Below are positions 1 through 16,204 of a stretch of DNA of 64,000 bases, in pieces (the stretch's first letter is position 1; every line of letters starts with the position of its first letter). The DNA is from Aphis gossypii (taxonomy: Eukaryota > Arthropoda > Insecta > Hemiptera > Aphididae). The position numbers were made by a program, and so were the translations under genes. The notes beneath the pieces were generated by a model that saw only the letters and a list, made by a program, of their open reading frames with translations, did not search any database and was not told the origin of the DNA. The stretch is from contig NC_065532.1 in assembly GCF_020184175.1 (NCBI RefSeq), positions 39,432,287 through 39,496,286 of the forward strand. The letters are read 5' to 3'.

Positions 1-572
1 AAGACTATCACTACGACTACTGTATAATAGATTTCGATTATACTTTATCATTCAATAGTTTACAACTGTAATCGTAGTGGATATATTAAATTAGAATTAA
101 ATAACAAATTATAGTATACGAAAAAACTATTCTAAGCTAAAGAGATTGGATTAGTGGAATATTTCTGATTAGTTTATATTTTATCGTTCTAATAGTATAA
201 TCTTAATATCTATTTATGTCCTTAATAACATGCTATTATTGATATTAAAATTGCAATTTATATAAGTTTATAAATTCAAAATAACCTTCAAGTTTTAGTA
301 TAGATTAAATAATTAAGTTTTAATAATAGTATCGATTCATATAGTTTATATGTAATGTTTATCATTAAAAAAAAAAAAAAAAAAAACAATCGACTTCAAT
401 CGTAATAATAAAATACTATAAAAACTAAGAACAAAATTAAATAGCTATAAATGAATAATTTTTTTTTGGGTTAATATATATTTTAATACTATAAACCAAA
501 TATTCATTTATAATCATATATACTGTATAGGTATATTTTATCATACTAAGTGTTTTGATTACTAACTTTTTA

Positions 573-1110
573 GTTTTAGATTCTGAGCGAAGCGAGGATG
601 TATTGATTTTATAATGATGTACATATATATTTTTCTTGTGCGTGCCTGGGGACACCTTTTAAGGCATATCCAAGATTTGAAAATTTAATACAAGATTCCT
701 CATAGGTTTTTCTACATTTATCAAAAAAAAAAACTTTGCCGGTTAGAGTCAAATAATTTTTTTATAAGAGTTTGAAGTTAGTCATTGGTTATTTACCCGT
801 AAATTAATAAATTATCATAGCACAATTTTCTTATTTTTTTGTAATTCATAAATTTATTTACCCTAGAGACTTGAAACTTTTACCAAATGTTTATTTTATC
901 ATTTTCTGTACTTAATAACATTTTCAAAATATTTTAATTCGTTTTGAGCTATTCATAGATATTTGACATTTTCATTTTTTTTTAGTTTTTTTTTTTCGAA
1001 TGCCAATAAAAAATTTTTGTTGGGTCTAAAAGCTTGAAAATTTAATGTAAAGTTCTTCATAAATTGTTATAATATTAATAAAAAAAAATATTGGCTGTCA
1101 TATTATAAAT
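573..1110. repeat. Interspersed repeat, 'gagcgaagcg' family, copy 1
   Basis: Begins tttagattctgagcgaagcg and continues with a gtattgattttataatgatg segment and a ggggacacc segment. The same order of motifs recurs near 29265 and 62139, and more weakly near 33241. I recall this kind of sequence as common in aphid genomes, but that is memory rather than a search. No coding frame and no clear terminal repeats. Confidence 0.5.
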
Positions 1111-4100
1111 AGTAATATAAATATCCTAGTCTGACAAATCATCTCTGTTCAATATCATTTTTCGTATACATTAATATTAGACCATTGAATTTAAATTTAA
1201 TACCTTCCATTACAGTAACTCACTTTTAACGTACTGTACAACACAGCGGTAACCACTTGTCCATCTTTTTTTTTATTCAATACTTTTGATATCTAAATTC
1301 GGGAAAATCATCGATTTATTATAAATCTACAGGGATATTATTAAAGTGTTTAATATTTATTATTTTATATAAATAATTATAAATAGCTGATTATTTCAAA
1401 TATTTTAATAAATTATTTACTTATTTCCATCGTATATTTCAATATGTAAATTATAAGTAGTGATAAACTTTTTTTTTAAGTTTAAGCAGATAAAAATGGG
1501 TGTCTACTAGGACGAATACTGTCAGCATGCAATTATTATATTGAAATAAAACTAGAATCATTTTTCCCATAAAATACTGTACAATACTTAACTGCGAAAT
1601 GTCTAAACATTTAGTAGAAATACGAAATGTAAACATTATATATTATACTATGTTTATTTAGTGAGTTTTGTGGGGTTGGTTATTCTATATATATATAATA
1701 TATAGTGGTTGGCCTATTGTTAAAACTAGCGTAGTTTTTGAAGGGATTCTAGGCCATCAACATTATTTACATTGTACACTTATAGGTCATGAACTCATGG
1801 CCGATCCGTTTCAAAGCGAGTATGGGTCACTCTGTGTAAACAAAAACTAACCGTATTTTTGGTTTCATCCTGTAGCATTGTATTTAAAAGCGAAAACACC
1901 ACAGCATACGCAATACGCCTTACGTATTGGTACGTGAGCCGTACCATCCTTTCTCGCTTTTAAAATTCTAAATACACTTGAAACATTTTAACTTTTAAAA
2001 ACTAAATAATATACAACATTTTTATAAATTTAAAAACTGATATACACAATATTATAGACAACAAATGTAGGGCTTACAATATGTATTATAGAATATTGAT
2101 AAATAATCTATTATTGTAATAACCTATTATTGCAATTAAATATTTTGAAATTTCAATCAGTCTTTTACGAATATTTTCATAATACTAGCTAATAATAACT
2201 ATCAATACCCATTGCTCGTATACATGTATGATTGAGAAATTCGACATAATATTAAACTATTTCTTGTTCAAAAACTTTAGTGAATAATAATGCTATATAG
2301 TGCTTGCAATGTATTATAAAATTGGAAAATTTAAGTATTGGTAGTTAGTATATAGATGCATAAGTAAAACGTTATAACTTGTATATAGGTATATCGTTTA
2401 AATATACATATTTAATAATTCATCAATTTATTTCAGTTATGACTTATGAACTATGTAAAATGTATATTATATAGTCGTTATAAGAGCTTTCTTGGAACGG
2501 TAATATCGTAAAAATATGCAATAAACTCGAACGGATACCACCGGCCGTAACTGCAGGACTTCATGGAGTATACGCATTTACATAGGTTTTTCTAATGTTA
2601 GTATCCGTAGTACATGCACGTTCCACCTGCGTTTTAGTGAATATAATACGTATAATAGAGTAACTACCACGAAGTAGTAAAAACTTGCTCGTTTCAACTT
2701 CTATATATTATATAATTTTTAATACTTCGCGAACATAAAAAAAAATTAATATGATAAATACTACGAACGTTCAATTAAAAGACACTTTGTAATGACTTTT
2801 TTTCATAATTGCAGAATATAATATTTTACTGTGCAGCATAGGTAATCAAAATAATAATCTTTATAACGATCCAACTTTTGTAACCATTAACATTGATCCT
2901 CCGAATAAAACGTTTAACTTGTTAATCAAATTATACATACGAATAACATTAAAATTTGTTAAGTTTTAAAATACCACAGATTTTATTTGTAACTTTTGAA
3001 AAGTACACTTTTTAGTTTTTAGTTTTTTTTTTAGAAAACGTTTAAAATTTTAGGTAAATAAATTATTGTTATTTTTAAATGTTCTAATATTATTTTTACC
3101 ATAAAAATACAGGACAATATGTGAAAATTTATTATTTTAAAGGAAAATATTTCGTAAGAAATATTAAATTCTACGAGTAGATAAGACGCTCATTGTTTAT
3201 AGTGTAGTGTCAAGGGTAATGTTTAATTATCTACATTGTGAATGTAACCAAATTATTGAATTTGATAAAAAAATTTGATCAAATTTCAAAAACTCATATC
3301 TCATCTCTATTAAGTCTATTTTAAATGAGTAAATTACTTTATGTATAATAGTAATATAACAATACTCATCATCGTTTTTCCTTCAGTTTTGTATTTATTC
3401 TAATTATTTTGATATTTAAATTTTAAATATAGATACTTAAAGAGCATATATTTTATTAATACTAAGACTTACCATTTAAAGAGCGAGCATCTTATATTAT
3501 TACACATTTTTTTTCAAATGATAACCATTCTTTTTGATCACTGAAAACTGTTAGCCTTATGGTTATTTTTAAAATATTTTTTTGTAAATATAAATCAAAA
3601 TTCTAATATTATTTTTAGTTTAGTTATTTAAGTTAGTATTAGTAGTCTATGATAAAATGTTAAGAAAATATTGAGAAAAACTAATATCAACGTTTTAAAT
3701 GTTTTTTTTAAATACGATTAGTCATAGTTAGTGAATAATAAGCTAAATAATATATTTATTTTATTTAAAACCATTTTTAAGAACTTTGTGCGTTTTAATT
3801 AATCAAAAAATATTTCACTGAAATTGTTATGATAAATGTTAAAATTAAAAAAACAATAAATAAATTCAAAATAAATAACTTAAAAAATATATATAAATAT
3901 CGATTTTTTTCTAAGTAACATTGTAGCTACTTACAAAGTAAGTAAAGTTAAAAATTCTAAATATCGAAATTTGAATAAATACGTGGTTATAGAAACAAAA
4001 GTGGTGAACAAGTATGTACTCTATATACAGAAGAGATACACTGTCAACAAGATAATATTAAACACAGGAAAGACATTAACGATGTTCCGCGATGACTGGC

Positions 4101-5851
4101 GTTTAAACAGATGCCACTGCGCAATCTTTTACGGCCGTCGAGTAATATCCTAAAATAAACGACCTTGCTGCAGCTGAGATATTATTATTTTTGTATTATT
4201 ATTAATATTGATCACCGTTGGAGTCGGTTATTATTATGATAAAAAAAAAAAAATCGCACGTAACGTTTGTTGGTAAATATTAAATATAATACAATATATT
4301 ATGCAGGTACAGCGGAAAGACGGAAATGACAGTGTAGGTTTTGACAACAAAAAAGTCATGACTCGACTAACTCTATGGATGTTTCGAAACTAAAACATAA
4401 ACGAAAATCGCATAATTTCGGTATGGTTTTCATAATAGTAAATAACACAGTTAAATCGAACACTCTGCGATCGAAATAATTATAATATAGTCGCAGTAGC
4501 ATGTCGTGATGTTTCTTATACAGTACTATAATAACAGCGTAACTGCAGTTCACAAAGTCATTGATGACATTGTGATAATTTGTATTATAATAGATATCAA
4601 CAAATTACATCATATTTTACTTATTGTTATACTTACTATTATTGTGATCATGTGACGTGTATGATTTCTGTCTGTGACACAATATTACTAGACATTTAAC
4701 ATAATTTGTTTCTTTTTATAATCGTTCTTGTCTGATAATATTTTTCTCCTCCTATAATGCTATTAAAAAATACAAAACAAATGATTTTTGGATTAGAGGT
4801 ATGTACAAAGTAGCCAAAATATTTTTTAATTGTAAATGTTATTCTGCAGTCGGTTGTCGCGTATGTAATACATTTTTTAGAACACGACAAAGGTTATAAC
4901 TTATAATATATAGTTTACCAGAAAATGGGGGACCCACGACAGTGATGTAGCTAAATTGCCTAACCATAACGCCGTGTGATCAAATTATTACCATCACTAA
5001 TGATGACAGGATGTATCACTTACGTATTTATTCTATTAACTTATGACACAAATGTACCAAAATATTAGATCCTAAATATAATGTCAACTCTAAGGCCACT
5101 TCGTTACCTTAATTCGATTTCTTGTAACACTATGCTGTACAAAACCTTTTTTTTTTATAAACATAATATTATACAATTAATTACGACAACAATATAATTT
5201 AATGTAATTCCATATTTGCCGACTCTAAATCAGTTTGTATGTACGTGTACTTATATAATATTTTACGTAACTTTATATAAAAGCTTACTGATGTCGGCCA
5301 TTGGACTGTTGTTAATAGAATGGAAAAAATGAAACGGTTTATGCTCCATAAAATTGATGAATATTCACCACAAGGAATGTATTTATTTTAATTTAACTAA
5401 CACAATAGGTTTATTAAATATTATGTTTTTTTTGATCATCTATTTATATAATATTAAAATACAATATATATTTATATTTTAAATGCATAGTGGTTTGTCC
5501 AGGAAAAAAAACGTAAAATAACAATTTAACCATTATAATTGTTAAAAATTGTTAAGTTTTATATTTTATTGTAATATTTATTTTAAAAATATATTTCATT
5601 CACCCCAAAATCATATAGTTTATCTACTATCTATATATTTCTTTGTATATTTAATATTTATCAAAAAACGATAACAGTTTAAAAAACTATAGTGCACAGT
5701 ATATATACACGAAATTAAATATTTTAAGTGTATTTTGTACGTATATAAGAGTGGTGTACTTAAAAAATAAAAAGAAGACCTTTTCGTCTTTAAAAAAATA
5801 TAAGTATAATAAGTAGAAAAATGGAAGGTTAAGTTTGATTCTATGGAAAAC

Positions 5852-5908
5852 GATTAATACGTTGTCTTTTGCACAAAAATTCGAGGGTAATCAAACAACG
5901 TATTAATC
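5852..5908. other. 14-bp perfect inverted repeat
   Basis: GATTAATACGTTGT at 5852-5865 and its exact reverse complement at 5895-5908, separated by 29 bases. It contains a central TAATACG motif in each arm. It could be a small hairpin element or a paired protein-binding site; no coding sequence nearby. Confidence 0.6.
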
Positions 5909-8900
5909 ATAATCATTGTATTATCAATTTTTGGGTTAAAGTAACCTAACCTAACTCTTTGGTTCCCCTTCATGTAGTGACTTAAAATTGGAAGAAATGT
6001 GAATTATTATCTATCGTGTCACTTTCAAACATGCATCTAAAGTAGATAGTGGTTAATAATTGGACGATACTTAGCTTAATGATAGTTGCTTAGTATTAGT
6101 TTAAAATTCATAAATCACTTCCATGAAATGGAAATTATAAAGAAAAAAAGTTACTATGAAAAACCGAGCACTTTTTTATTGTACATTTATAAATTTTCCT
6201 CACTGGTAGGTAGGTTATACATGTCTAAGTGTATTCACAGTGTTTATTTTATGATGTTTGCACATAACGACCGTTAACACTATACATAATATATATTTTG
6301 CCCTTTACAAACAGCGCGGAAGAAAAATTTGAATAGTTCAGTTTGTACTCCTCATCCTTTCCATTCTCACAAAGCTCTTGCCGGCCGTGCAACCCGAAAA
6401 ACCAACAAACGGTAAATACTTGCGTGATTAATTTTATATTCATGAACATTTTTATTTTCTAATACTATAATCATAAGATGACGTAGTGTCGTTTTGAATA
6501 CCAAAATACGAGTAGTTTTTGGTGTACACATTTTTTATAAACGCGATGATGAACGTTCCTGGCGTTCTCTCGCCTGTTTTTGTGTGCCTTTATAAGTATT
6601 CAGGACGTATTTTTATTTTATTTTCATAATTTATCAGCTCATCTTGTGTGTCACAAAATATAATTATTAGTTGCTAAATAAATAAATAAACAATATAAAA
6701 TAATAGTAATGCAATACAAATTACATAATTAATTGGGTAGTTAAAAATAAAATTACTCGAAAGTATAGAATAAGACTTATTTTATTAAACTAAAAGGAAC
6801 ACACGACATGAAAACAATTTTTCTTTGATTTTTTCAAAATGTTAAATTATTTTAGCCGTGGCTATAGGCAGTGATTTGGTGAAAATCCAATTTAAAAAAA
6901 AAATGATTACTTTAAGAAATATTAAGAAATTTAGAATAGCCACCTGACGTCATTATGCTTGGTTTATCGTAATATTGCCTATCTTGTACGTGTAAAAGTT
7001 GATCGCTTCATATAAAGATTTACTAAACTAAATATTTTATCATTGAAATTTATTTTACGTATAAATGTTGGATTTCATGTATTGAACACGATAAAGTTTT
7101 TTTTAAATATTAAACGTCTTAAAACAGATACTTAAAATACTAAACATTGTACTGAAATTATGATACTTTTGCTGTCTTCAACACATTATAATACACATTG
7201 ATACGTAAAATAAATTTCAAAAATAAAATTTTTAGGTTAGTAAATCGTTTGTATGAAGCGATGAACTTTTACGCGTATAAAATAGAGGCAATCACGATGA
7301 GCAAAGACCAATGAAGATAAGTGTCTTTTTTTCAATTCCTCATAATTCATTGAATAATGTGAAGAGAAACGTTTGACCTGTACAATTTGTCTTAGAATTG
7401 AACGCTCTTTGCCTCTTTCAAATAAAAAATACTTATTTTTTGTGTTTTGTGTTCCTTTAAGTTAAAATTACATTTTTCAATGGTATGTCTAATAGGAACA
7501 GATTTTTGGAAGGTAAATCGATCGTTCTCTTACCATTCAGTTGAATTAGTGAGTAGGTGTGGCCAAATTTAGCTTTTATCGAAATTAAAAAGTACCTATT
7601 TTAAAAACATAGTACATTATAAAAAGACAATGTATATACTTAGTTAATCAATGGCATAATATAACATGGCTCTTAATTATATTAAGTTATTAAAGATAAA
7701 CTATTTTATATAACATTAAATATAACTGTAAATAAAAAATCATAATATTATAATAAATAATACCGCACTATATGATGCTTTTTTTAATAATAATAAACGA
7801 CAAATCGAAGAATAGTGCACTATTAATCCTGATAATTACCTCCGATCGCTAATAAGATTTCTGTATATTATACTTTCTCGTTAAACATAATTCAATTTTA
7901 TCAAATATAAAGTATAAAAGTACACTGATTTATTCTATAAGTGACTGAAATACTTTGTGAATTGACAGTTGTTTCGTCTATTAATTGTTTCTTAAGTATT
8001 ATTTTTTTTATTGAAATTTATAAATATAACTTAAAATAACGAAACTCAAACAGACATAAAAAAAACTTCAGATAGAAAGCAATACAAAGGATAAAAAAAA
8101 TTAATATTCCTAACGTTATATACTATCACAATTTTATTGAAATATTTTCAAAAATTTAGAAATAACAGAAAATTAGATAGCTGTCCTATAGTATATCATC
8201 AGTAATTAGTTATTGCTTAAGAAAAATAATTCAGTGAAGACAGGTGGTCAGCTATGTTAATTAATATATTAATTTATATTCTTGAGTAATTTATTTTACT
8301 GTTGGAAATATTAATAATACGGTAATAGGTTGAATTAATTTTTGCTGAAAACATTACATTTGAAAATGTTATTTTTATATCAGCTATTATAGCAGCTTAT
8401 GCCATAATATTATTAATTAAATATACCAATAGAAATTTAATTAATTTGCAGTATACATGCACAGGGCCGAATCTAGCATATTTTTAGCCGGAGTATAATA
8501 TAAAATTAGCATCTTCTCATAATGCAGCTCCCCATATATTATATAAGCAGATGAGTACATATTTATAAATGTATTATGAGCACATAAACTATCAATAATT
8601 GTATAAATAAACATTTTAATTATCGGTATTATTTTATTGGACTTACATAAGAATTAACATATTTTAATGATGTTTTCCAAAGAAGTATAGATAATTCAAT
8701 AACTTTGTCGACTTATTGTAGCTAATGGTAAAGATTTAATATGTAATCAATTGTAGTAATTTAACTTGGCCCCTTGTTAGAAATTGAATACCCATGCGTT
8801 GCGTACTTATAATATTATGTCACTTATGTTATTACGAAAACAGCTACTTTGAAATTAATTTGTAATGTCAGCGATAAGATATTATGTGTGTATTCATTTG

Positions 8901-11900
8901 CAGATTTAAGTAGATCAGGAGTAGGTCAATTTACTTAAAATTATATATTATTTACTTGTGTTCTTACTTATATTATAGTATATTATTGTGTTATTATAAA
9001 ACTTTTTATCTCGGTTTAGTTATAATTTCTAAATTACCTCAGGCGTTCGTACTATTGTATCGTATACCTTTTAGATTTGTCAAATAAATTAATTTTCCAA
9101 ACATATGAACGGTTTATACAAAGTACCTACCTATAAACTTTGTGTAATATGCATAATATCAAAACAGATTAACTATCAAAATAACTATTATGTAGCAAAT
9201 GGTTTTTTGGGCTACTATCTGATACCGAAATGAAATATTTTAATTCTGGTGTCAAAATAAATTATGTTCATTCGACATTTTTTTTTATGGGTTGGGAACA
9301 TTTTGTTATAAACTATTATATTATTCTATAATATTTTTATTATTTTTTTTTTAATAAAAATAAATTTTATCTCATACATTGAAAACCTATAAATCACTCT
9401 GGTACTTATGTATTTATAGAAAAGCATTAAAACGTGTATAATATAGTTAAAAATTATTCTATACAAACAGTAATATTATTTTAATTTTTTTTCCTCTTAG
9501 AATTAAAAATTAGGATTTAAAAAAAAAATCTATATTATTTTATTCCGTATGAAATGTATTATACAATTTGTATACCACATTTACATTATATCACTCAAGC
9601 AATGTTTGTAGAAATAAAACAACTTTTTTTTTAAATTTAATTTCAACTTGGCGATATTTTTATATTTTATGTTCAGACAAAATAGACTTTTTACAGTAAT
9701 GAGGGCACGTGTGGGAGAATTCAGTAACCTTGATTTAAGATTAAATAGTACCATATTTTTTGTCATCATTACAATTTTAAATATTGTTTTGCATAATAAC
9801 ATTATCTGGTTTTCTGATCTCATTAAACACACTCTCTACGAGGCCGTCAAATAAACCATTACACATATTTTATTTTGAAAATTGATAAAATAAATTACAA
9901 ATCCATGGAAAATTATATAAATTTTATAGTAGGCATATAATAGTATATAATAAAATAGCTAACAAAAATAAAAAATTTTACTCATATAACTGTTGCGATT
10001 AGACTGTTTGGTCTATAACTAAATCGGTTATAATGTTAATTATAATGTAATCCAATCTTGGAGTTGATCTATGCTGAACATTTTTTAAAACGTTATTATT
10101 ATTTTTTTTAATTTCATAATACAGTTTTAAAAGTTACCACGAAAAAAAACTTACAAAACAAAATTCTATGAAACAAATACCTAATCTTTTTTAAAATTGA
10201 ACAAATTCATGATTTGTCTTTTTTGATATCATTACAATGTATTATAGATATATTTTAGTTTTATAATGTATAGTAATTATATTCTTTTTCAAACATACTA
10301 AATCGTTTCTTTAAGTGCTTATATTTATTTTAAAAAAATATCCAAAAGGGTGTTCAAGTAAAAACATCACTTAGTTTACCTTCATCCGGAAATTGAAAAT
10401 CACTGTATGTTCTTACGACGAAAGACAATTTATAAGATTGTGTACCTACTATTTATCAAGTGAGGCTGCAATAACGTCACCATGACTTTCTTTTTTATGT
10501 TTTCACTGACACTTCTCCTTGATATAATATAGTTCCACGTGTTAAGGTTTTATATTAATTCGGTGCCTATAAAATATATTGAATTGGAATACAACTTTAA
10601 TAAAATTATAAATATCTTTTTGTAATAAAAAAACAACAGTTTACTGCTATCAGTTTATGTTATACTATGAATAAATAGAATTGTATATAATATACGATTT
10701 AGTTTTTTTTTTTTTTTTTTGCTGAAGAAATAATTTGAATATAATTAAATACATTATAATGCATAAAACAGAGTCATTCTTAGTTTGTCATACATTGTAT
10801 AATACCTATAGCAAACTATAAAAGTACGTATAATTTGTCGTTAATTATATATTATTATGTTTTGCTTTACCTTTATTGCGAATAAAATATTTGTAAGCAT
10901 TTTTAATTGTTTATACCAATTACTTACTTTTTATTTTATAACAACTAATATTCAATCATAGTTATTTATAATATAAGATAGATGAAGTATGTAATATCAA
11001 TAATTTAATATTATTATAATATGTGTACGACTGACGAAAATGTCCTACTTAAAAATAAATGATGTGTTTATACTTTTATGACGTTAAACGTACCTATAAA
11101 CCTTTATTATTATTTTTTTTTTTTAGCAATTAAACAATAACTGATATAATTTAAATATTATATTACTTGTAATTAAATATGACGATTAAACCAACCATTT
11201 GGATTGAGAATTTTATCTAATCATCTAGAAGGTACACACAGTTTTTTTTTTTTAATTTAGAACTAATAAATTGACTTTAATCAGAAATCTTTAAAATAAA
11301 GTGTAGTAATTTATTATAATAGCTATACGTTCAGTTTTAACGCGGAATATTTTAACCACGAGCTTAAAACATTCATTCACTTAATCACATACTATATTAT
11401 AAGATACACATCATGGTCGGTTTAGTCTAAAATTAAAATTAAAATAAAAGTAAATATTACATAAAAATTTAAATATCTAGTGAAATGTATACTTAGTTGA
11501 TATTCTAGGCACACGTATGTGTTGCATCATTTATTTGAAAATCAATATTTCATTTTTATTAGTTTCCCCGAAACCAGACCTTGCAGTTAAAGTTGAGTTG
11601 CTCTAGTTTTTATGTTAGGTAAGGATAGGTTAAGTATTTGATGTTCTATAATTTGTATGTTATTTGTTTTATTATATAACACCAGCAGCATTATACGTTT
11701 AAATCTCAAACTCAAAAGTTATCATTTTCAACAAACAAACAAATGCAAAGTTTTAACGACAATTTTTTTGTACGCTTCTTTATTTTTTGTTCTTGTTTGT
11801 TTTGATTTTAAAATTATACTTGCAGTTCGTTTAAAATATCAATAAAAATGTTGATATTTTCTGGACTAACCCGACTAAGTCTTAAGTAAAATACTTAGGT

Positions 11901-14900
11901 ACGAAATACGAGTGGTACAACAACCTTGTTACAAGAACCTATTTAATAAAATTACTACTTTAACAATACTTTACTACCTTAACAATTAATTACGTAATAT
12001 AATATTAACTATTATGGTAGATTATTTGTAATTAAAAACAGTATTTTCACTGTTTTGGTATCACTCCAGATGTATATAATATAAAACAATTCAGAATATA
12101 TTGAATTAATGCATTAATAATATCTAAAACTTGTAAAGTTTAACAACGATATTCAAGTACTTCTTGTACAGTGATATTCATTATATGATCACTCTACTCC
12201 ATGTCACTGGTATTACATAGATAGATATTTACACTGTTTAAAGTATTTTTTAAACACGATCTCGTATTAAGTTATAGTTTAAAATTATAATGTCTATAAA
12301 AAAAAAATATTATAGGTATTTCAGAAATCGCAAAAAAATCATGAATAATTTTAACTTAAATGAATTAAGATAATGCTTACGTCAACGAAGCTTTTCGTAC
12401 ATATAGCTTTAAAACGATATACGAATAAGCTCATTATAATGCGCTTACGACAGCTGAAAACGAAATAAATTGTGAAAGACATTTTATCGAAACAGAGGAA
12501 ATTACAGAACAGTTGAAAAATTAGATCACGTTTTATACTTATTTAAAAGACCGTAACGTATAAATAATAGTTGCTACAGGTAAATCGTACATGATTTTAT
12601 AGATTATTACGTCTTGTTCTATACATTTATAATGATCAGTGATTTTAGTTTTATTAATCTAAAATGTCAACGTTTTTAATTGTTATAAAATTAATTAAAT
12701 ATCCAATATATTGTAGGTACACACTTATAATGTATGCAAATAATTATTGCATTTGACACATACTTAATAGCAATTCTATTTTCTACAACATAACAACTGC
12801 AGTACATCGTTATATGCTTTATGATAACCAAACAATATAATAATATAGTAGATATATTCAACATTTTTTGTAAATTAAGTATTCTCGCTAATATTTAGCA
12901 AGTACACAGATTCTATGTAAAGAGAAGTATACGTTGGTGTGGCAGGCTAATTTACCACAAGCCACACTACTACACAAGTTATCCTCATACTTTAAATATT
13001 GAATGATTTATTCCTATTAATTTCAATTAAATTGTTAGCTTTTTAATTATGTACTGCAAGTTATTTTACTATATATCTTTATATATCTACTATCTATCTG
13101 ATATATATATATATATATTATTGTATTTTACTAACTATTATAACATTTTAATGTATATATAATAAGTTTGTGATTTACTGAAATATATATATATCAATTA
13201 ATGAAATTTAAACATGAGTAAATAATACAATTTGTATAAAAAAATACCTTTGTGCCACTGTTGAATAATAATATTATACAAAATATGTACATCACAATTT
13301 ACAAATAATATACTTAGTATAAAATAAGAAAATAAATATTTAACATAATATACTTAATACTTACAGATTATATTAGAACACTAAAGCGTATACTGTATAT
13401 TTGTATTGCATATTATAAAGATACCTATCTCAATAACTCTAAATGTATAACATTGCAGTAATGCTCATATCGATACATCGTACATATACTTTTGAAAACT
13501 TTACAAATAAATAATTCAATATTATAACTATAATATGTGTTATGCGATCTACTAGTATAATAAATATTATTATTGATTAGATTAAAAGATATCAAAATAT
13601 ATTTGTATTTAGTATATTAAGTAATTAGTAATTCAAGAAATATTAATGAAAATTCACCGTGCTTATATTCATTGAGATCCATAGTTTTATATATTTATTA
13701 ATAACTATTTTTTTAGGATTTTTAAGTTTGTTCAAATACTGAATAATTTAAAAATAACTATAAATTAAAATGTGTATTAAATATTATTAGTGCTTATTTT
13801 TAAAATATTTAATATACCTAATACCAAATCAAGCCTATAGCATGTATTTATTGGATTTAGACCAAAAAACTCCCGTTTTTTTCAATTATTTCCAAGAGCG
13901 ATAAAATAATTAAGATTTTAAAAATGTTCAGTTAGTCAAATTAATTATCTCTAATATAATATAATACTATAATAGGTTAGTTCAATCATCACATTTTTAA
14001 TCAAGATTTTTTTTTCTTTTAAACATATAAAAAGTTGGAGTGGCGATAGACATGAGCTTTTAATTTTAATATTGTAAGTCTTTTATTTTAACTGTACAGC
14101 CTGAGATGAGTATCTAAAGAAAATAAATGTATTGATTAAGAATACAAAGAAAAAAATGTAATTGTGCATTTTTATTATTAAAAATTTAAAACTCGTATTG
14201 GAACAAAGTGATAAAAATCTATATTATGTAACTCTGCACAACTTCATAAATACAATAATTTTAAATATATAGTATTGTATAAAATGTATAAAGAGACCTA
14301 TTACTTGAAAACGTATAAAATCAAAAATTATCACCATTAAAGCATTTACCATTTCGTTATAGTGGTGGGTTTGAAAATATGATCTATATCGGTGTACTTT
14401 CTATATTTCGATAATAAAGATAAAATAAATTACATGTTGAATTATTTTTGTTGGATTTATGTTATTTGTTCAATACGTATATATCCCCTAATAAACTTCT
14501 AACCAGTTAATTCAAATCTACCGTAGAATTATATATTTCAACGACAAATACATATTTATAAGAAAAAAAATTAGTAATTATTATTATTGATGAAACATTA
14601 ATTGTCTATCAAACAAAATACAGAAATACAGAATATTTCAAAACATTTTTAAATAATTTTACCCTGTTAGTTTGATACTTATATACTTATCTCTTATGAA
14701 GACCATAATATTGTAGATACTTAGATTTTTAATATAATTGAACTGGGCACCAATCCTAATCTCAACCGTTAGACGTTTTTGAAGAAACGCGAGTCGTGAA
14801 TCGACAATTTCAGTGTATCTCAGTGACAATGATGGTTTGTAGTATAGGTTATTTCATAGTGTAAAATAATTAGAATAAATTATACTGACGGACTTGTTGC

Positions 14901-15211
14901 TAGCAACAAATACTATAATAAATTTCAACAAATTGTTTGTAAATAATAATCAAAATGATAAAATAATGATTGCATAAAAGCTCACTGCCACAATAATCAA
15001 TTTTACCGCATTTTCAAGCCGAAAACAAAAAAATCGATCTTCGAAGTAAAAAAAAAACATAATTTTTGAATAATTTCTGAACAACAATAATAATAATAAT
15101 AAATGATAATAAAAGCGTTAGCCACATAAGAAAATATAAAGATATTATAAAATATAAATTAAACACACTATTATGATAATAATACGCAAAAACAATAGAG
15201 TATCAATATAC

Positions 15212-15236
15212 AAATAATAATAATAATAATAATAAT
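15212..15236. repeat. AAT trinucleotide microsatellite
   Basis: About eight tandem AAT units. Simple-sequence repeat in non-coding DNA. Confidence 0.8.
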
Positions 15237-16204
15237 GGGGAAGATATAGGAATGTTGCAGAGAGTTGATATATAATATCGCATCGTCTTGCTTATTAGCA
15301 TATCGTATATGTTAGTGTTTATGTTGTTCAAAGCGGCGGGTCTTTTTGACATGAACAGTTAAGCATATTATTTTTTTTTTTAAATTGTAAAGTTGTTTCG
15401 AGTTATTAAACTTTATGTACGTATTAAGGATAATTATACTTAGTAATGTTTGTACATCAATCATAATATAGCCATTATAATGTAATTACTATATAATGCA
15501 AACAAAATTCGAATAAATAAAATTTAATCATATGATTTAAAAATAAAGTTTTATCAACGAGGTTTCCATAGTAACATTATTATATTATTATGCTTCAATG
15601 CAGGGTACCTACTGTAACGTAAAATCGGTCAGAAAAAATAGTCGTAGCCAACTCAAAAATATATCGATGTTAAAAAGATAGTACTCACTAAAAAAAGAAG
15701 ATTGTGTAGATATAGCACTCTCTTTAAATGACATATTATAATATCTAAGTATTTGAAAATATTATTTTTAGAATATTTATTTATGTAAACACATATACTA
15801 AAAATTTTAAAAATCAGTAGGTACCTATTAATTAATTATCAAATGAAAAATTGGTTCAATCATACTTCGTACTAATGTACACCTAGTTAATTAATCACAG
15901 TCTAATACGCGCATTGCAATTGAATTATATTTATATGTTATGTGCAATTAAGTTCGTCATATGATGTCCTAATAGGACGTAATATTATCAAAGTAAACAT
16001 TATGCAATAGACATTAGTCTAGACGATATTTTTACTCTTTATAAATTAGCATTTCCAATACTTTACGTAGGACCAGTAGCGGTATTTAGAATTTATTTGA
16101 GAGGGGAGATATTATGACTAAAATAGTTTTTCTCCCTCCACTTGAATTATACGAAGATACTATCAAATTATTATAACTTCATACTTAATATTATATATTA
16201 TATA

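Noticed and set aside
6300..6420. GC-richer stretch ending AACAAACG|gtaaat considered as the missing first ARRDC exon
   Set aside because: The translation has no arrestin N-terminal pattern and the splice phase is not matched by a convincing start.
8459..8800. acagggccgaatctagc looks like the end of a MITE
   Set aside because: No matching inverted terminus or target duplication found, so boundaries cannot be supported.
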